Shown here in pieces: positions 50,606 through 63,904 of a DNA stretch of 64,000 nt. This DNA is from Patiria pectinifera (lineage: Eukaryota > Echinodermata > Asteroidea > Valvatida > Asterinidae). Numbering within the stretch: position 1 is the first letter of the stretch; the number at the start of each line of letters is the position of its first letter. Below the pieces are notes generated by a model. That model worked only from the letters and a program-made list of their open reading frames with translations. It was not told the DNA's origin and did not search any database. Position numbers and translations under genes: made by a program. The stretch spans positions 310,001 through 374,000 of the forward strand of contig CM057135.1 of NCBI GenBank assembly GCA_029964075.1, read 5' to 3'.

Positions 50606-51719
50606 ATGCATTCGTTTCACTTGTTTCAAAATGAGCAGACGTTTACATTAGAAGACGTCGTAAATAATTTGAACGGTCAAAAATCTGTACGCGTAAAAAG
50701 GGTGATGTTTAACCCCGGATATTTAATATATCCAGCTCCATGGATATTGATTGGTATACGCAAATAGACGGACAACCAGCTAAAAGCTCATGATGAGTAT
50801 GGGTTAAATTACCCTGGGGCTTTTGATATATATAGTGAATATAGCATAGAAAGAAATTTTATTGAATCGTTTTTACCTGAGATACCATACGACTATTTAA
50901 TTAGAGTTGAAAATACTTTCAATAGAGTTATAAACGATCTTATAGAAGCGTACGAAGAAGACAGACTAGACTCTGCTTTAGAATCGCTCGAAGAAGAACA
51001 GAGAGAAATGCAATTAAAACAAAACGAAACACTAAGCGCCATACAACGCAATACGGCTGGGTTTTTAAGTAGAGTTTTTTTATTTCAAAGAAGAAACCAC
51101 ATCATTGAAGGTAAAACGATAGCGCTAGAATATATTCAAGGTATATAACAAGCAAATATAATGTGCGAGTAGTTCGAGAAGCTGGGGTAACAATACAGGG
51201 AAGTCGTATCGTGTCGGGTGATGATTTAGATTTTATTTCTCCGAGTCATTTAGCGCCGTTACCAACCGAAGTCACCGGTTCGGTCACCATGCCACAGGGG
51301 TGGTACGACGTCGACTGGTTCGATTTCATTTTAAATTCTATTCCCGGGGTAGGTTTTAGAATATTTAAAGAATCTAAAAAGGTGACGTTGGTTGTAACCG
51401 ACGTTAATCTCAAATTGCGCTTGAACAGAGAAGTCTCTCGATTACTTAATTTACCTAAAGGAAGACTGATACCCAAAGTGGTGTAAACGGGGTCTTACAA
51501 CGTTAATCCGTTTAAATTTTTGTTTATTCGCTGGCCGCAATTAAGTACGATTGAAAGTTTCCTAGATGGTCGTCCATCTGACATCTTAAAAATCGTACCA
51601 GTGGGTACGTGCGAACCCGAGCCTGATAGAGTGGAGGGTTTCAAAAAACTTAAAAACGGTATAGTCGACAAACTGACATTTTCAATCATAGGTGAAAAAG
51701 GACAGATCATCAACAACAT
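50606..51719 (+). pseudogene. A1 copy of minor capsid candidate, 3' truncated
   Basis: The 53-codon leading frame (ATG 50606, stop 50765) is identical in length to that of A2. The main frame has further breaks (near 50790, 51147 and 51483) and ends near 51719 where Polinton homology stops. Confidence 0.7.
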
Positions 51720-52295
51720 ACTGATTGTCACGTTCTGAACGTGGATCTCGTCCCATAACATCCAATGAAACACGGTCAAGGGGTGCTCCAACTCGATATT
51801 CCTGAAGAGGTGCTCTTCATAAACGTTTTCCCGCATTTGTCTCATAAAAGTTGCCCAGATGAGCGCTGTGTGACCTCCACGGGAGCAAGGTGTGAACAAG
51901 ATCACGCGCCACTGACCTTCACTGCAGGGTAGTTCCATAGTGGGAAAGGGTAAATAAACAATGGCACAATATGAGGGGACTGGCATAGTCAATGTAAAAA
52001 TACAAAAGTTAACATCTTGTAGTGCAGTTCCATGTATTGTAATGACTTACTTTTCTGATCATAACATCAATGCAACCATAGGAAAAACACAAATTAAATT
52101 GAGGAACATTTCTACTCGAGACTAAAAGTAAATATTCGGTTCTGCAATTTGTAATAAAGTAAAACTGTCAGCTGTTTGGACAAAAATACTGCTACAATAA
52201 CAGGTAAAATGAGTTGATAACTTATTTAATAAAATCCACTTCATAAGAGGCAGTCAAACAAAAGCACATAATGGAATCTGGTATAATTTGTATAT
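51720..52295 (-). other. Flank with possible transposon protein fragment
   Basis: A minus-strand open stretch from 51992 to about 51740 reads like part of a transposon protein (VILFTPCSRGGHTALIWATF; HPLTVFHWMLWDE). I do not recognise the family with confidence. The rest holds no supported gene. Confidence 0.3.
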
Positions 52296-53338
52296 TTACA
52301 AAAGTTGTTTGAGTAGTTTCACAGTGCCATTTTCACAAAGATGGGCCTTTGATGGAACGCTTAAAATGGACACGAGTGCTTCTTCAATCGAGCGTACAAC
52401 TCCAGTGAGCTTCTGACTACCTTGTTGGACATTTGCATCAGTTAGAGGACACTGCTTGTTGATTTCTCTCTTTCTTTTCTTCAGGGCACTAAGTCTAGGC
52501 AAATGTTGATTGGGTTGTGCAATTTCATTGTATCCTTTCTGAGAGATGTTAAACATGTCTAACACAAACATTAATGTCATCTTGAGACACTTCTGGACTT
52601 GCACTGTTACCAGAAAATTTAATTTTAGTCAAAAGTCCGTTTTCATCTTTCAATGTCAAATAAAATGGTGTAAATTATTGGGTATTTTCAGATGCATCTA
52701 AGACAGATTGTTTCATCGTTTAGATATTTTTCTGAGCAGTGCCGGTATTTTTGTGCACGTTTTAATCCAGTTTTGTTTTGGCCCGTCCTCGTTGTCCTTG
52801 CTTTATTTGTCTGGGTTTTTCATACGTTGCAATTTTCTGAAGCACTCGTCTTTTTCATCTTTATTTTGATCGAGCTCTTCCTTTAGTGTATCAAGTTCAT
52901 TCTCAAGTTTTGTCTCTTCGCTTTCTGGTCACTGAGGTCATTTTCAAGTTTTCGTTTTCTGCAAGTACCTGTTGTATGGGGTCATTTTAGTATGTAGCTA
53001 GACAGTTGCCATCGATCAAGTTCCTGTTCCAAAGATAATCCACCCTGCTTTGCTTTTTTGGATGCAATTGTCAACATTTTCCTCAATTTCCATTGCAATG
53101 TTTTCAATACAGGGGGAACATCAACGTAGTCCAGTGAAACATGGTGCTTTGTAAGGATGGATTCTAAGACCGTTTTAAAATTATCTAACGACAACGGGTT
53201 TTGCCCACCTGTGTTTGTAATTGTGTACAAGAACAGGTTGTTCACATCAAGACGGTAGGCAGCACTGGATTGTGGAGCAGCATCAACGAAATCAATAAAA
53301 CATGCCAGTATTACTACGACAAGAATAGGCCGAGCCAT
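52296..53338 (-). pseudogene. Secreted or TE-derived coiled-coil protein (frames broken)
   Basis: ATG 53338 begins a signal-peptide-like N-terminus (MARPILVVVILACFIDFVDA), then about 100 helical residues to a stop at 52982. Further minus-strand frames encode a Glu/Lys/Arg coiled coil (52960-52780) and a C-terminal part (52604-52296; LPRLSALKKRKREINKQCPL). They may be one gene with breaks or introns, or adjacent genes. The family is not recognised. Confidence 0.4.
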
Positions 53339-53615
53339 GGTTAATTTCTTGAAACCAATGCAAGTCTGCAAGTCCAATTTGCAAAGTTTGGATTGATTTT
53401 TTTTCTGAGGAAAGATACTATAAATTTGAACAATATTCAATGCTGGCTATCAGAAATGCAGAATATTGCAATAGGCCGAGCCATGGTTAATTTCTTGAAA
53501 CCAATGCAAGTCTGCAAGTCCAATTTGCAAAGTTTGGATTGATTTTTTTTCTGAGGAAAGATACTATAAATTTGAACAATATTCAATGCTGGCTATCAGA
53601 AATGCAGAATATTGT
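53324..53615. repeat. 146-bp tandem duplication
   Basis: 53324-53469 is repeated at 53470-53615 with essentially no difference by eye. The unit covers the start codon and upstream region of the signal-peptide ORF. The near identity implies a recent event, or an assembly artefact. Confidence 0.85.
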
Positions 53616-55837
53616 CACTGCACTTTGTCATCATGATCATACACGTAACTGATTAGATGAATAAAAATCTTTGGCAGAAAACGACCCAAGCAAAATCACA
53701 TCATGAAATACAGGTAAATCAACCATGCATATTAGTTCCTGATTTTGAGTGAATACATTTATGAAAATGATGACCTTGATTGATCAAAATTAACCATAGC
53801 TTCTTTCAGTTATTGGTCAAGGCAAAATAATAACAAAATGCATGATAAAGAATCGAGTTAAATCACACTTTCTTTTTACAGACACATTTGTTAGACAAAT
53901 ACCTAGTCCACGTACAAATACCTAGTCCACGTACAAATGTTACAGGCACAAATCTCCGAAGGCTGAAGATTGGCTGTCCATCAACATAACATTCCCTCAG
54001 TGGTTGGCGTTCACTCAAGCGAAAAAACAGTTTGTCTTCAGAAATGTAGGCGAAGTCTTTATACTCGTTGACTATACGGAAATTCCATCCGTTTCCTAAA
54101 AACTAGTTTAAACTCTTAATGTCTGACACAAATATTGTCCACGTTTCTTTGGGGTGCCAAGAACTTGCAGATCACTAAAAATGTCCTTGGTTATCTGCAG
54201 TCAAAGCTCAACCAAACTGTCAACTTTCCTCGGGCAGTGGAGTGCCTCCTAAATTGCAATCCGAAGATTAGAGAAAAACAGGCGTCTCCCAGATTCGTCA
54301 GCAATCAAAAACTCCTCAGGAACATCAACGATATCTGACGCAATACGCCCCTCGTCAAATTTGGATGGCCAACCAATTTGGTAATGTACAAGACAATGCA
54401 ATTGCTCGTTCTCAAACTTGGTGTCGATGATACGAAGCTCAAACAACTTTCGAGTCGACCAACTCACAGGCTCCTCTTCTCCTCGGATTGACGTCCCCGA
54501 TGCAAGATCTTTGTAGTTAATCCTTTGCTGCTTTCTCAAAGATAGGGCATTTTAGTCGGCACTTGATATCTGTCACGATGCTAAAACACATCGTCACCGA
54601 CACCACGAAGTAACACTCCACGTGTTAAAACCATTTTTTCCCCCGATTTTTCGTTTTTTACATTTTTAAACATAATTCATCAAGACCTTACATTGCACTA
54701 TGTTTCAAAGCTTCAAGAGCTTTACTCCAATAATTACGCTAATTATCCATGACAACTTTTGCGCAAAAGTGACAATTTTCGTTTTCACTAAGTAACACTT
54801 GTAGACGATTACTGAAGTGAAGCGACGCGTGTGCGTCGGTTCGGGTTGTACGTGAGCAGTCAGCCCACGTGGTTTGAGGTTTGATGCCTCGGTAAGGAAG
54901 ACTTTACAAAATATTGATGTTCACTGAGCTTTTATTCCAGTTCCAGTAAATAATCCCAGCAAGATAATCCTGGCGAATTAGCTCCAGCAAATTAATCCCA
55001 GCAAATTAAAAACCTAAATGAAAATGATAGTGTTTGCAATTGTAAATACATGTGATTACAATACACACAATGTTTTGAATTCACTTGACAATAAAGTTAT
55101 TATATCAACATGAATGTGTATACAGTTACATGTAGACTCACTCTGCGATAAGCCACGGAGCTATCAAACTTACCCACCATCTCGTCTATGCGCAGTTATT
55201 AATGCAAACCTCAGGTGCGGGAGGCTACAGAGCTTCTGTAATACAATGTTAAAATTATACAATATAAATGACATATAAGGGGATGATATGATATTAAATA
55301 ACCCACAAATTACATCTGAAAAAGTACCCAAATGATTATTGCTATTGTTTTGTGAGCCCCTAAGATACACGTGTAACGTGAGAATCATATGTACGCGCGC
55401 CACAGAAATAAGCTGGGGTCAAGGGTCATGCAAAACGAAACAGTGCAATGTAGTATGTATGCAACTTACGTGTACACGTACACGTAGATGCCCTGTGGCT
55501 CTACGTGTACAGTGCACAGAGAAACGTATCACGTGGAGAAAGTTTTCAGACTTTGTCCACTGGCAAGACCATCAGAAAATTCCCATTTGTGTCTAAAATA
55601 AGTATGACATAACATAAAAATGAAAATGAACATACCCAGTAGTTAATTATTGTTTGTCTGGTATGTCAGCTGTCCGGCTTGATTCTGGGAGCTTGTAAAA
55701 ATGAGAGTTTTCGGCAATAAATCTCAAACGGCAGCTCACGAAAACGCATTCAGACGGAGAGAGAGAAAAGTGGGCGGAGCGTCAGAAGACGCTTATCAAT
55801 ATTCATGATCCCTACATTACGATCTAGAATTTGCACC
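53616..55837. other. No confidently supported gene
   Basis: A minus-strand frame at 54539-54249 (with possible continuation to about 54110) may be a transposon protein fragment. Otherwise this is A/T-rich DNA with CACGTG-rich stretches near 55470. It separates truncated A1 from truncated A3. Confidence 0.3.
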
Positions 55838-58590
55838 GACGGGTTATATTTGGTCGATTTTTGAAAAAAAGATTTACTCTCGGTGATTCAAAACTCTACG
55901 CAACCCGAGGATTTTCAAGAGGCTGAGTTCAGAGCGACGACGAGATTCAGAAAGAACTTTAGAAACTGGGAACTGATTCCTAGACTTTTTAACGACGATT
56001 TAGTCAAGTTTTTTGATACGCACAAAGATCAAATTGTAAATAAAATCAAGTCGGAATTAAAGAGGTTTAAAAGTAGAACTTGTGATTATAATAAGATACG
56101 AAAAAAACAAACCGGATGGTACGATCGAAACGATTGAAGCTATTCATGTTAGCGATCAGAGTGTCGTTTTAAATCAAAGTCAAATAAAACAAGTTTTAAA
56201 AGAAGACATCGACAAGCTATTTAGAAAGGATGAAAGGTATCCGAATTAAGGATCGGGTTGGGTTTAAAAAAAAGATAATGGCGTTGTATATCAACATCAA
56301 CAGGTTTAATCCCGTGAGGGGTAGTCCTTACATAGACCTACCCTCGCATCTCAAAAGAAAACAGTCGATGATAAACATTAAAAACAAAGACGACGAGTGT
56401 TTGAGATGGTGTTTGAGAGCTGCTCTTGGATTGTATACTGATAAAGTAAAAAAAAAACAAAAAAAAACCGATGCTCAATATAGACCTCGCGAAGACAGAC
56501 CTAGTATTTACACCAAAGACGACAGACTCAAATTTAAAGGCGTAGTCTTTCCAACACCGATCGACCAGATACCAAAGATAGAAAGACAAAATAATTTAAC
56601 GATAAACGTATACGATTATGCGGGGGAAATACATCCATTATACTTGTCTAAAAACTACAAAGCAGAGTCACGACCGATCAATCTGTTTTTGTTTTCTAAG
56701 GGCGACAAAAGCATCACTACTGCTGGATAAATGACTTTTCAAGACTGATTTACAACGTTACAAAACAGAAAAGTAAGAAATATTTTTGTCTAAGGTGCCT
56801 GTGTCATTATAGAACGCAAGTAAAATTAGATAGACACATGACCGATTGTAATGGCATAGATACACATCCGTCAAAGATTGTATTTCCTATCGCTAAGCGA
56901 AAATATGTAAATAGTGAGTGGATAGTCAAAAAAACGATGTGCCAATATTAGAATTTTAAAACTACAGGTTTAAAAAAAAAGTACCAGTTGTAGTTTACCC
57001 CGACTTTGAATCGAAATTAGAAAAAAAAACCCGCACGATAAAAAGGAAAACACGCAAAAGATTAACATTCACAAAGCTAGCGGTTACTCGTTGGTAGTAG
57101 TTAAATGCGACGGTAAAATGTGTATCAAGAGACTCATAGAGGCAAAGTCGCTTCAACTAGATTCATAACAACGTTGTTAAAATTACAACGCGATATTAAT
57201 TGCCTATTTTAAAAACCCCAACCAATGAAATTTAACGAAAAAAAACACAATTTATCCCAATTACTCGAGCAACTGTCAGTGCCAGAAACCAAAACAACCA
57301 AAAACAGAAAAACAAATGAAAGAGTATCAGTGCGAAAACAAAAATGGATTTACAGAGTCTAAATGTCTTACGTGTAAAAAGAAGATTAACAAATTTAGAA
57401 AGGTGAGAGATTACTGTCACGTCACGGGTAGATATAGAGGTGCCGCGCACACCTACTGCAATCTAAAATTACAAGTTAAACCAGGTTTCACCCCCATACC
57501 GGTCGTCTTTCACAATCTGCAAAATTATGATGCCCACTTGATCATGCAGAGTATTTCAGGGTACGATGATGAAAAGGAAATACAAGTTATCGCTAAAAAT
57601 TCGGAAAAATATATTTCGTTTTTGATCGGAAAATGCGATTTATAGACTCGTTTAATTTATGGTGTCTTCGTTGGATAGATTATCTAAAGCTTGTCCAAGA
57701 GAGTCGTTTAAACCTCTCAGAGAACATTTAAATCGTCAAAACATCGACTCGTTGTTACAAAAAAGAGTTTATCCGTACGAATACATGGACTCGTTCGACA
57801 GATTTCAAGAGACCAGCCTACCCCAATCGAACAATTTTACAGCAGCCTAAAAGACGAAAATATATCGCGAGAGGACTACGACAGAGCTAAACTGACGTGG
57901 AACGAGTTTAACGTCAAAAACTTGGGGTAATATCACGATTTGTAAGTCACTGTGGACACACTTTTACTGGCTGGCGTATTTGAAAACTTTAGGCAAACGT
58001 GTATTAACAACTACGCGTTAGATCCGGCTAATTACTACACTGCACCCGGGTTATCGTGGGACGCCTTGTTAAAACACTCGGAAGTAAAACTCGACTTGTT
58101 GACCGATGTCGACAAACATTTATGGGATTTCGAGCGTGGGAGGTATGAGATACCACAAAGCCAACAACAAATACCTACCCGACCATAATCCAAACGAGCC
58201 GTCGAGCAACAGCACCTACCTTGACGCAAAAAATCTATACGGCTGGGCTATGATTCAATACCGACCGTATTGAAAACGTCAGGAAAACGTCAAGCACTGG
58301 TTACTGTTTCGAAGTAGATTTAGAATACCCAGACGATATTCACGATCTGCACACCGATTACCCCCTAGCGCCAGAAAATATCGTCATACCCAAAGAATGG
58401 ATGTCTGATTATTAAAACGAGTTATTGGATACCGAACCTAGTAGCAACGTGCAAAAATTAACGTGTACCCTTAATCCTAAACAAAAATATGTTTTGCACT
58501 ATCAATACAAAATCATATCCTTTACACCGTATCTCAAAATAAACTATCATTGAGTCCGTTGGACACAAAGAGGTACATTTTACCGGACGG
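55838..58590 (+). pseudogene. polB: A3 PolB, motifs B and C deleted
   Basis: It is collinear with A2 PolB from about codon 77. The endonuclease VII-like Cys/His region (57370-57475) and motif A region (LDAKNLYGWAM near 58220) remain. A deletion near 58500 jumps to the extreme C-terminus, removing polymerase motifs B and C. Many frameshifts and stops. Confidence 0.85.
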
Positions 58591-58596
58591 TATAAA

Positions 58597-59974
58597 CCAT
58601 AGACATAAAGAACCTATAGACGGACAACAGGGGGCGCAAGACCGTAATTTCAGTGAAGCCGCCATTTTTAAAAATCATGGGCAAACTTGTTCGTCACGTC
58701 ACACATAATTAAAGCGCACACAGTACGCAGCTGTCTGGTAAGGTCCTCCAAGCAGAACGTCACAGTGCGATTTTTGGACCTTAAATTCTAAAACTAGTTA
58801 CATTGTACATACCTTTCCAAATGTGTACGCAGATAACACAGAGTTTGTACGTAGCAACCAGGCGCAGATCCAGAGGGAGGGTTTGGGGGTCAGAAATGCA
58901 CCCCCCCTCCTTCTTTGACTGGGCTCCCTTAGTACAAATTTTAAAAAAATACATGTGCCTGACGGCCCCGAACCCCCCCCCCCAAAAAAAAAAACCAAAA
59001 AAAAAAAACAACACCTGGATCTGCCCCTGGCAAACGATTAAAAAGTGTTTTGGTGTAATGAATCGTTGCCAGGTAACCGACGAAACTGACGCATATCTCC
59101 TAGGTTTCTATTTCACTTCATGGTACTACTAAGTACTAGGGTTATAGTGAGCCCATGGAGGAAGAAATTTATGGTGAGCCACAACACACAGCACATGCTT
59201 TTCTGATTAGCTTTGTGTGAGGAAAAGTTGTCTGAGAAAAATCGAAATAAGGCCGTTTTTCCCACTTGGAAAGTCCTACCTGAACCTGGTTAATATCCAG
59301 CATATCCAGGGAAATTAAATTCTGTTTCTCTAGTAGGCCCTATAGATATCTATAGTTAATAGTTATCCTGTAATTTTCAGGCGAACTTTGCAGATTCATT
59401 TGCCGATATTTTTCTTGGGGATGTACTATAAGCACTCGACCCTTTATTGACTTCCCTTGTTTTTTTAGGCCCATTGTAAGACTAACATGATTAACCAAAC
59501 AAGTATCCGCCGTAGTCAATATCAAGTGAAATAAACAGTCCCGATTTCAATTTCCTCAAAGTCAAAAGACAACTTACTTCGTACCGTATACGCTATTGCA
59601 CAAACACATAAAATTATGACAACTCACATGACTCAGACATGTGTCAGAAATGCATGACCAACGCAGCACCCAGCATGCCGCGTTTCGCGGCGGTTGTAGG
59701 CCTAATTAATTTATTTTGAAATAACACACACAAATACATAGCTGTACAGCATTATGAAGTGAACGTTTCACAGGGTTTTCAGTCACAATCTATGCGTTTT
59801 CAACCGAAATTGTCGATTTGTATCATTCCTTCCGCTGTTATTCCATAGAGTCATGCACATTTATTCAAAACTTCCGCCCATGGTTTCATACCTAGTCGGG
59901 CGCCGTCAAAATTACGGTACCCTGACGTTGATTTCCATAGGCGCTGTCCGTCTATAGGTTCTTTATGTCTATGG
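58597..59974. mobile_element. Non-autonomous TIR transposon (1378 bp)
   Basis: The ends are inverse copies: CCATAGACATAAAGAACCTA and continuation TAGACGGACA. TATAAA flanks both sides (58591-58596 and 59975-59980). A2 has an uninterrupted site. No transposase frame; a homopolymer-rich C/A tract lies near 58974-59010. Confidence 0.85.
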
Positions 59975-60192
59975 TATAAACACGCTGGCTTTTGGTCACC
60001 ACGGTGGTAATTTACATATCTAACCATAGCGTCTTGCGGTAAATTCTGCTCTTTTGTTTTAACTGGATTAGCCGGCGACTGCCGGACTTGGGGTAGTTTA
60101 ACAGCCCATGAGGGTCATTTAGCTATTAATCTTGTCGTTTCGTCGTTTATTGCCTGGATCACGCCGGGTAATCGCTCGACCCATTGCGTGTT

Positions 60193-60665
60193 TCTCTATT
60201 AAACAGCGCCCTCTGTTGATCATTTCGCATCTTAAATCTCACATGTTCATGTATAACGTTGTTGACAAATTTATTGCAAGTTTCCCGCATTTTGCAACTC
60301 ATTTATTGTCACCCGATCAACTGCCATCCCTGAAGTCACGTGTGAAAGCATTGTCTGTAAGTTTATGCCATTTGCTCTTGCATTTTGTAGCTATAATAGA
60401 GGAATTTAGGGCTAATTTTGGACTTGGATTTTATGTTAACAAACTCGTCTATGTCGCTCAGCCATATCGTAACTGGTTAATAATTTTTGACTGTGTATTT
60501 AAGCATTCAAAGCCCATGAGCCACATTACTTAGTGCATTTTTTCTACTTCTTGTTACACAATTTCACTCCGTTTTCACTGACGATTAAACTTGGAGCTTG
60601 GACGCTACTTCCTGACTCCCTCGTCGTTCTTTGATAGGAGTTTTGTCCACCTTAAGGAGGACAAA
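60193..60665. mobile_element. Unclassified 0.47-kb insertion in A3 integrase
   Basis: Integrase sequence is replaced here: about 28 bases present in A2 are missing and about 470 unrelated bases are present. The right end has a hairpin (TTTTGTCC, then GGACAAAA). No TSD was identified. Confidence 0.5.
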
Positions 60666-60922
60666 ACAGTACTCATGACCAAACAGTCTCTCGGCTAGCG
60701 TTCGATTAAATATTTCTACGATACCCTACGATCAGTGGTTTCCGGGTTCGCGAACGATTATCTCGACGTTTTTTGAGGTCATCAATTGTTTAAAAGCGCC
60801 TTTAAATTTGGTACCGGCGTCTACTCTCAACGCTTTAGGGTAACTCAAAGGAGATCTCGCGTAAATCTTAACGATAGCATCTCGCGTGGAATCGCCGTTT
60901 TAGAAACCAAAGGTTCTGCTTC

Positions 60923-62194
60923 TAGTCAGGTGGCATATGTTCGGAATCGTGACCGACTGGTCCAAAGCACCAAACTTGGCAGATAGATTCTTATAGCCCT
61001 AGAGAAGATATTTAGAAGGGGTGACACCTGAAATTCTTTTGGCAAGGGTGCCTAATTTGCATAAATCGTTAATCCCTGTTGTGTAATATATTTATTCCCA
61101 TATTTGGGTATATTTTTATTTTTTTATTTTTTTGAAAAGTGTATTTTGTTGATTCTACTTGCATATTCTTACTTCAATTACATTTTGTAAAACATATAAG
61201 TGACTGAATAATTAGGAGGACATAGTAAAGAACCAAAATTGCTACTATTTTACCCTAAAGTTACGCGCATTTACCTTTTCCTCAGATATCATCAACTAGT
61301 CTCGCCAAACGTGGGTATTGATGAGCTTCAAATTAACAAAGTTACTTACTGGCATAGTTACCCTAACGAAAATAAGTGTGAAATCAAGTGAAAATTTATA
61401 ACATCTTGATGTTTAGCCCAAAAGACCAAAAAAGGGGAGAAAATGTGGTGTCCGTAAATTGGGCTAGTACGGGAAGGGTAACGTGGGGACTTAAACAAGT
61501 TCAACGAAATCCCCCTAAATAAGAGATTATTATTGTTTACAATAATTTTGTCAACGCCAAAACGTTTTCTCAACAATAATTAGGGGAATTTCCTTGAACT
61601 TGTTCCAGTCTTCCATGTTAGGCAACCCTTCACCTACTTGTTAGCCTAATTTATGGACACCTCGTTTTTTCCCCTTTTTTGTTTTTTGGGCTTAATATCA
61701 CAATGTTATCATTGTTCACATGATTTTGCATAAGGTTTTAATAGGGTAGCTGTACCAGTAAGCTACTTGGTGAATTTGAAGTTCATCAATGCTAATGTTT
61801 GGCAAGACTAATTGATGATATCTGGAGACAAGGTAAATGCGCGCAATTTTAGGGCATTATAGTAGCCATTTTGGATCGTTACTATGTCCTCATAATTATT
61901 CAGTCACTTATATGCTTTGGAAAATGTTATTTAAGTAAAGATATGTAAGTAGAATCCCCTAAATACACTTTTCAAAAAAATAAAAAAATAAAAATATACC
62001 CAAATATGGGAATAAATATATTACACGACAGGGACTAACGATTTATGCAAATTAGGCACCCTTCCCAAAAGAATTTCAGGTGTCACCCCTTCTAAATATC
62101 TTCTCTAGGTCTATAAGAATATATCTGCCAAGTTTGGTGCTTTGGACCAGTCGGTCACGATCTTGACGAAAATTAGATCTAAGCCACCTGACTA
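60923..62194. mobile_element. 1.27-kb palindromic (foldback) element
   Basis: It starts TAGTCAGGTGGC and ends with the inverse. The two arms (about 60923-61540 and 61570-62194) are inverse copies over most of their length, meeting near 61555. TTC is found on both sides (60920-60922 and 62195-62197) as a 3-bp duplication of the A2-like site. No coding frame. Confidence 0.85.
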
Positions 62195-62280
62195 TTCGTG
62201 GTATCGACTCGCAACGTCGAGAACCGTCAAAGCGTATTTATCAGTCTTGCGTTTTACTTTATCACAGGGTAGGTATAGCA

Positions 62281-62436
62281 CACTGTAAAAAATAATGGCT
62301 AAAACACTGAAATTACCAAATTTTGGTAAACATTTTGGTAACAATTGGGAAAAATTTGCCCAAGAGTTTAACCTGTTGATATGTTGACCAAAGTTGGTCT
62401 ACATATTAACCCATTTTGCCCAACGTGTTTACAGTG
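62281..62436. mobile_element. CACTG-type MITE (156 bp)
   Basis: It begins CACTGTAAA and ends TTTACAGTG. It is inserted in the integrase remnant with a CA duplication (62279-62280 and 62437-62438). The termini fit the CACTA/EnSpm-like group. Non-autonomous. Confidence 0.8.
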
Positions 62437-62702
62437 CACATCCATTTGGTGAAAGTCGTTTGGTGTTTCAAACAGCTCTGGGTACATACGCAGGACCTGG
62501 TAGATACATTTGCCAGATTGCTTGTTTTTTAAGCCAATCTCTGATTACCTTTTAATCGATTTTGTTTTTATCGTGTAAATGGTCGACGGCGCTTTCGCCT
62601 TTCCAATAACCGCTCGGGCTATAATACAGTTTAGATAATGTTTTCCTTTTATTTAATAAAAATGAAGTTTATAATTATATGGCTAGCGTTGTTATGATGA
62701 TA

Positions 62703-63903
62703 GCTTGAAAAAAGCTCGATCCAAGCAGACTATTAAAAATACCCAGATCTATCGAGGGTGAGAGAAAAGAGGTGGTCATCACCCACAATCCTAGTAGTAT
62801 ATCGGCGGGGCTTTCTGTTTAGCTTTCTTTTTAGAACTCGACGGTGCAAGCGACGACAATAGAACCATTTTTGGCAATTTGGCCAGAAATTTAGTCAGCG
62901 AAATCAGCGTCAGACTTTAAGGTAACGAAATCGTGAGTTATCGTCATGCTGACGTGTATCACAACTTTAAAGACAATTGGCACAACAGCTCGACGACTCG
63001 TAATATGGCGTACTCGGGCATAGAAAAAGAAAACGTGCCTAAACTAAGAACGGGTGCTACAAATGCTAACGCGGACGCCAATAACGGTAAAGATAAAGCT
63101 ATCGCAGATGCCTAAGGTAACAGATATTGTATTCCCCTGGACATTGACATACTGACTTCGCATCACCCTTTTTACCCCAGCGGTTTAAAACAACCTCTCA
63201 CGTACGAGATAAAGTTTAACGATCACGAAAAAGTCGTCAGCAGTACAGATACGTCGGCGATGTATTCTATCTCAGACTTGACTCTCGAATACGAAGTGGT
63301 GACCAACAGAGACCTAGCTATCACCGTCAGAAATAAACACCGGGGTTTAATGCATACCTGTTTGATAAAATCCACTCGCAAGAAGTTAGATCCGTCAACA
63401 AATCGGACACGCTTTGGAACGTCAGCGTCAATCAACCTATCAGGAGTCTCAAGGGTATTTTGTTTTTGTTTAAAGATCCCGCGGTCAAAAATCCACAGCG
63501 ATTTTACAATTCAAAAATAACCAAAACATCGGTGACCGTAGAAGGTAAACCCAATCAAATCTACAGTCAAGGCATGTTCCAGTATCAACACTGGAACGAA
63601 ATTAGCAAGTTCTTTGGAGACAGCGATACCGAAAGCGGGCGCGGAGTAGCTAAAGACTTAAATTTGACGGGTTGTGACCTCGGAGACTACCTAAACGACA
63701 AGTACGGTCTGTGGCTCGATTTTAGAAGTAACGACAACAATTCTGCTCACGGATCCGGTAGGAAACTTGGAGACGGAGGAGGAATCAACATTCACTTTAT
63801 CAGAGAAGCCGAAAGCCGAGGCGACCTCACGATGTACGTATTTTTGGTGATGGATGCTCAATTGAACTTGGAAGACGGGAATTTTAAATCTCTGTTAAGT
63901 TAA
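62703..63903 (+). pseudogene. A3 major capsid protein, broken
   Basis: Homologous to 16192-17460. A deletion fuses the start of the small membrane protein (ATG near 62679) to the capsid gene. Stops lie near 62921 and 63113 and frameshifts near 63350. The C-terminal 147 codons (63460-63903) are open. Confidence 0.75.
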
Positions 63904-63904
63904 A

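Larger units (their letters stand above)
48131..51719 (+). mobile_element. Polinton A1, right portion
   Basis: It resumes the A1 gene cut at 3246 and follows A2 gene order (from 18797) up to the minor capsid candidate, with deletions. Homology ends near 51719. The 218-aa gene, the TFIIB-like gene and the right TIR are missing, so the copy is right-truncated. Confidence 0.88.
59981..62645 (-). pseudogene. int: A3 integrase, multiply interrupted
   Basis: Homologous to 14838-15717 on the minus strand (N-terminus near 62645, C-terminus near 60015). It is interrupted by three insertions and further stops. The A-run that is frameshifted in A2 is the frame-preserving length here (near 60776). Confidence 0.8.

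Noticed and set aside
58781-59132. Short frames in the 58.8-59.1 kb region
   Set aside because: They lie in a non-autonomous transposon with C and A runs and show no domain.
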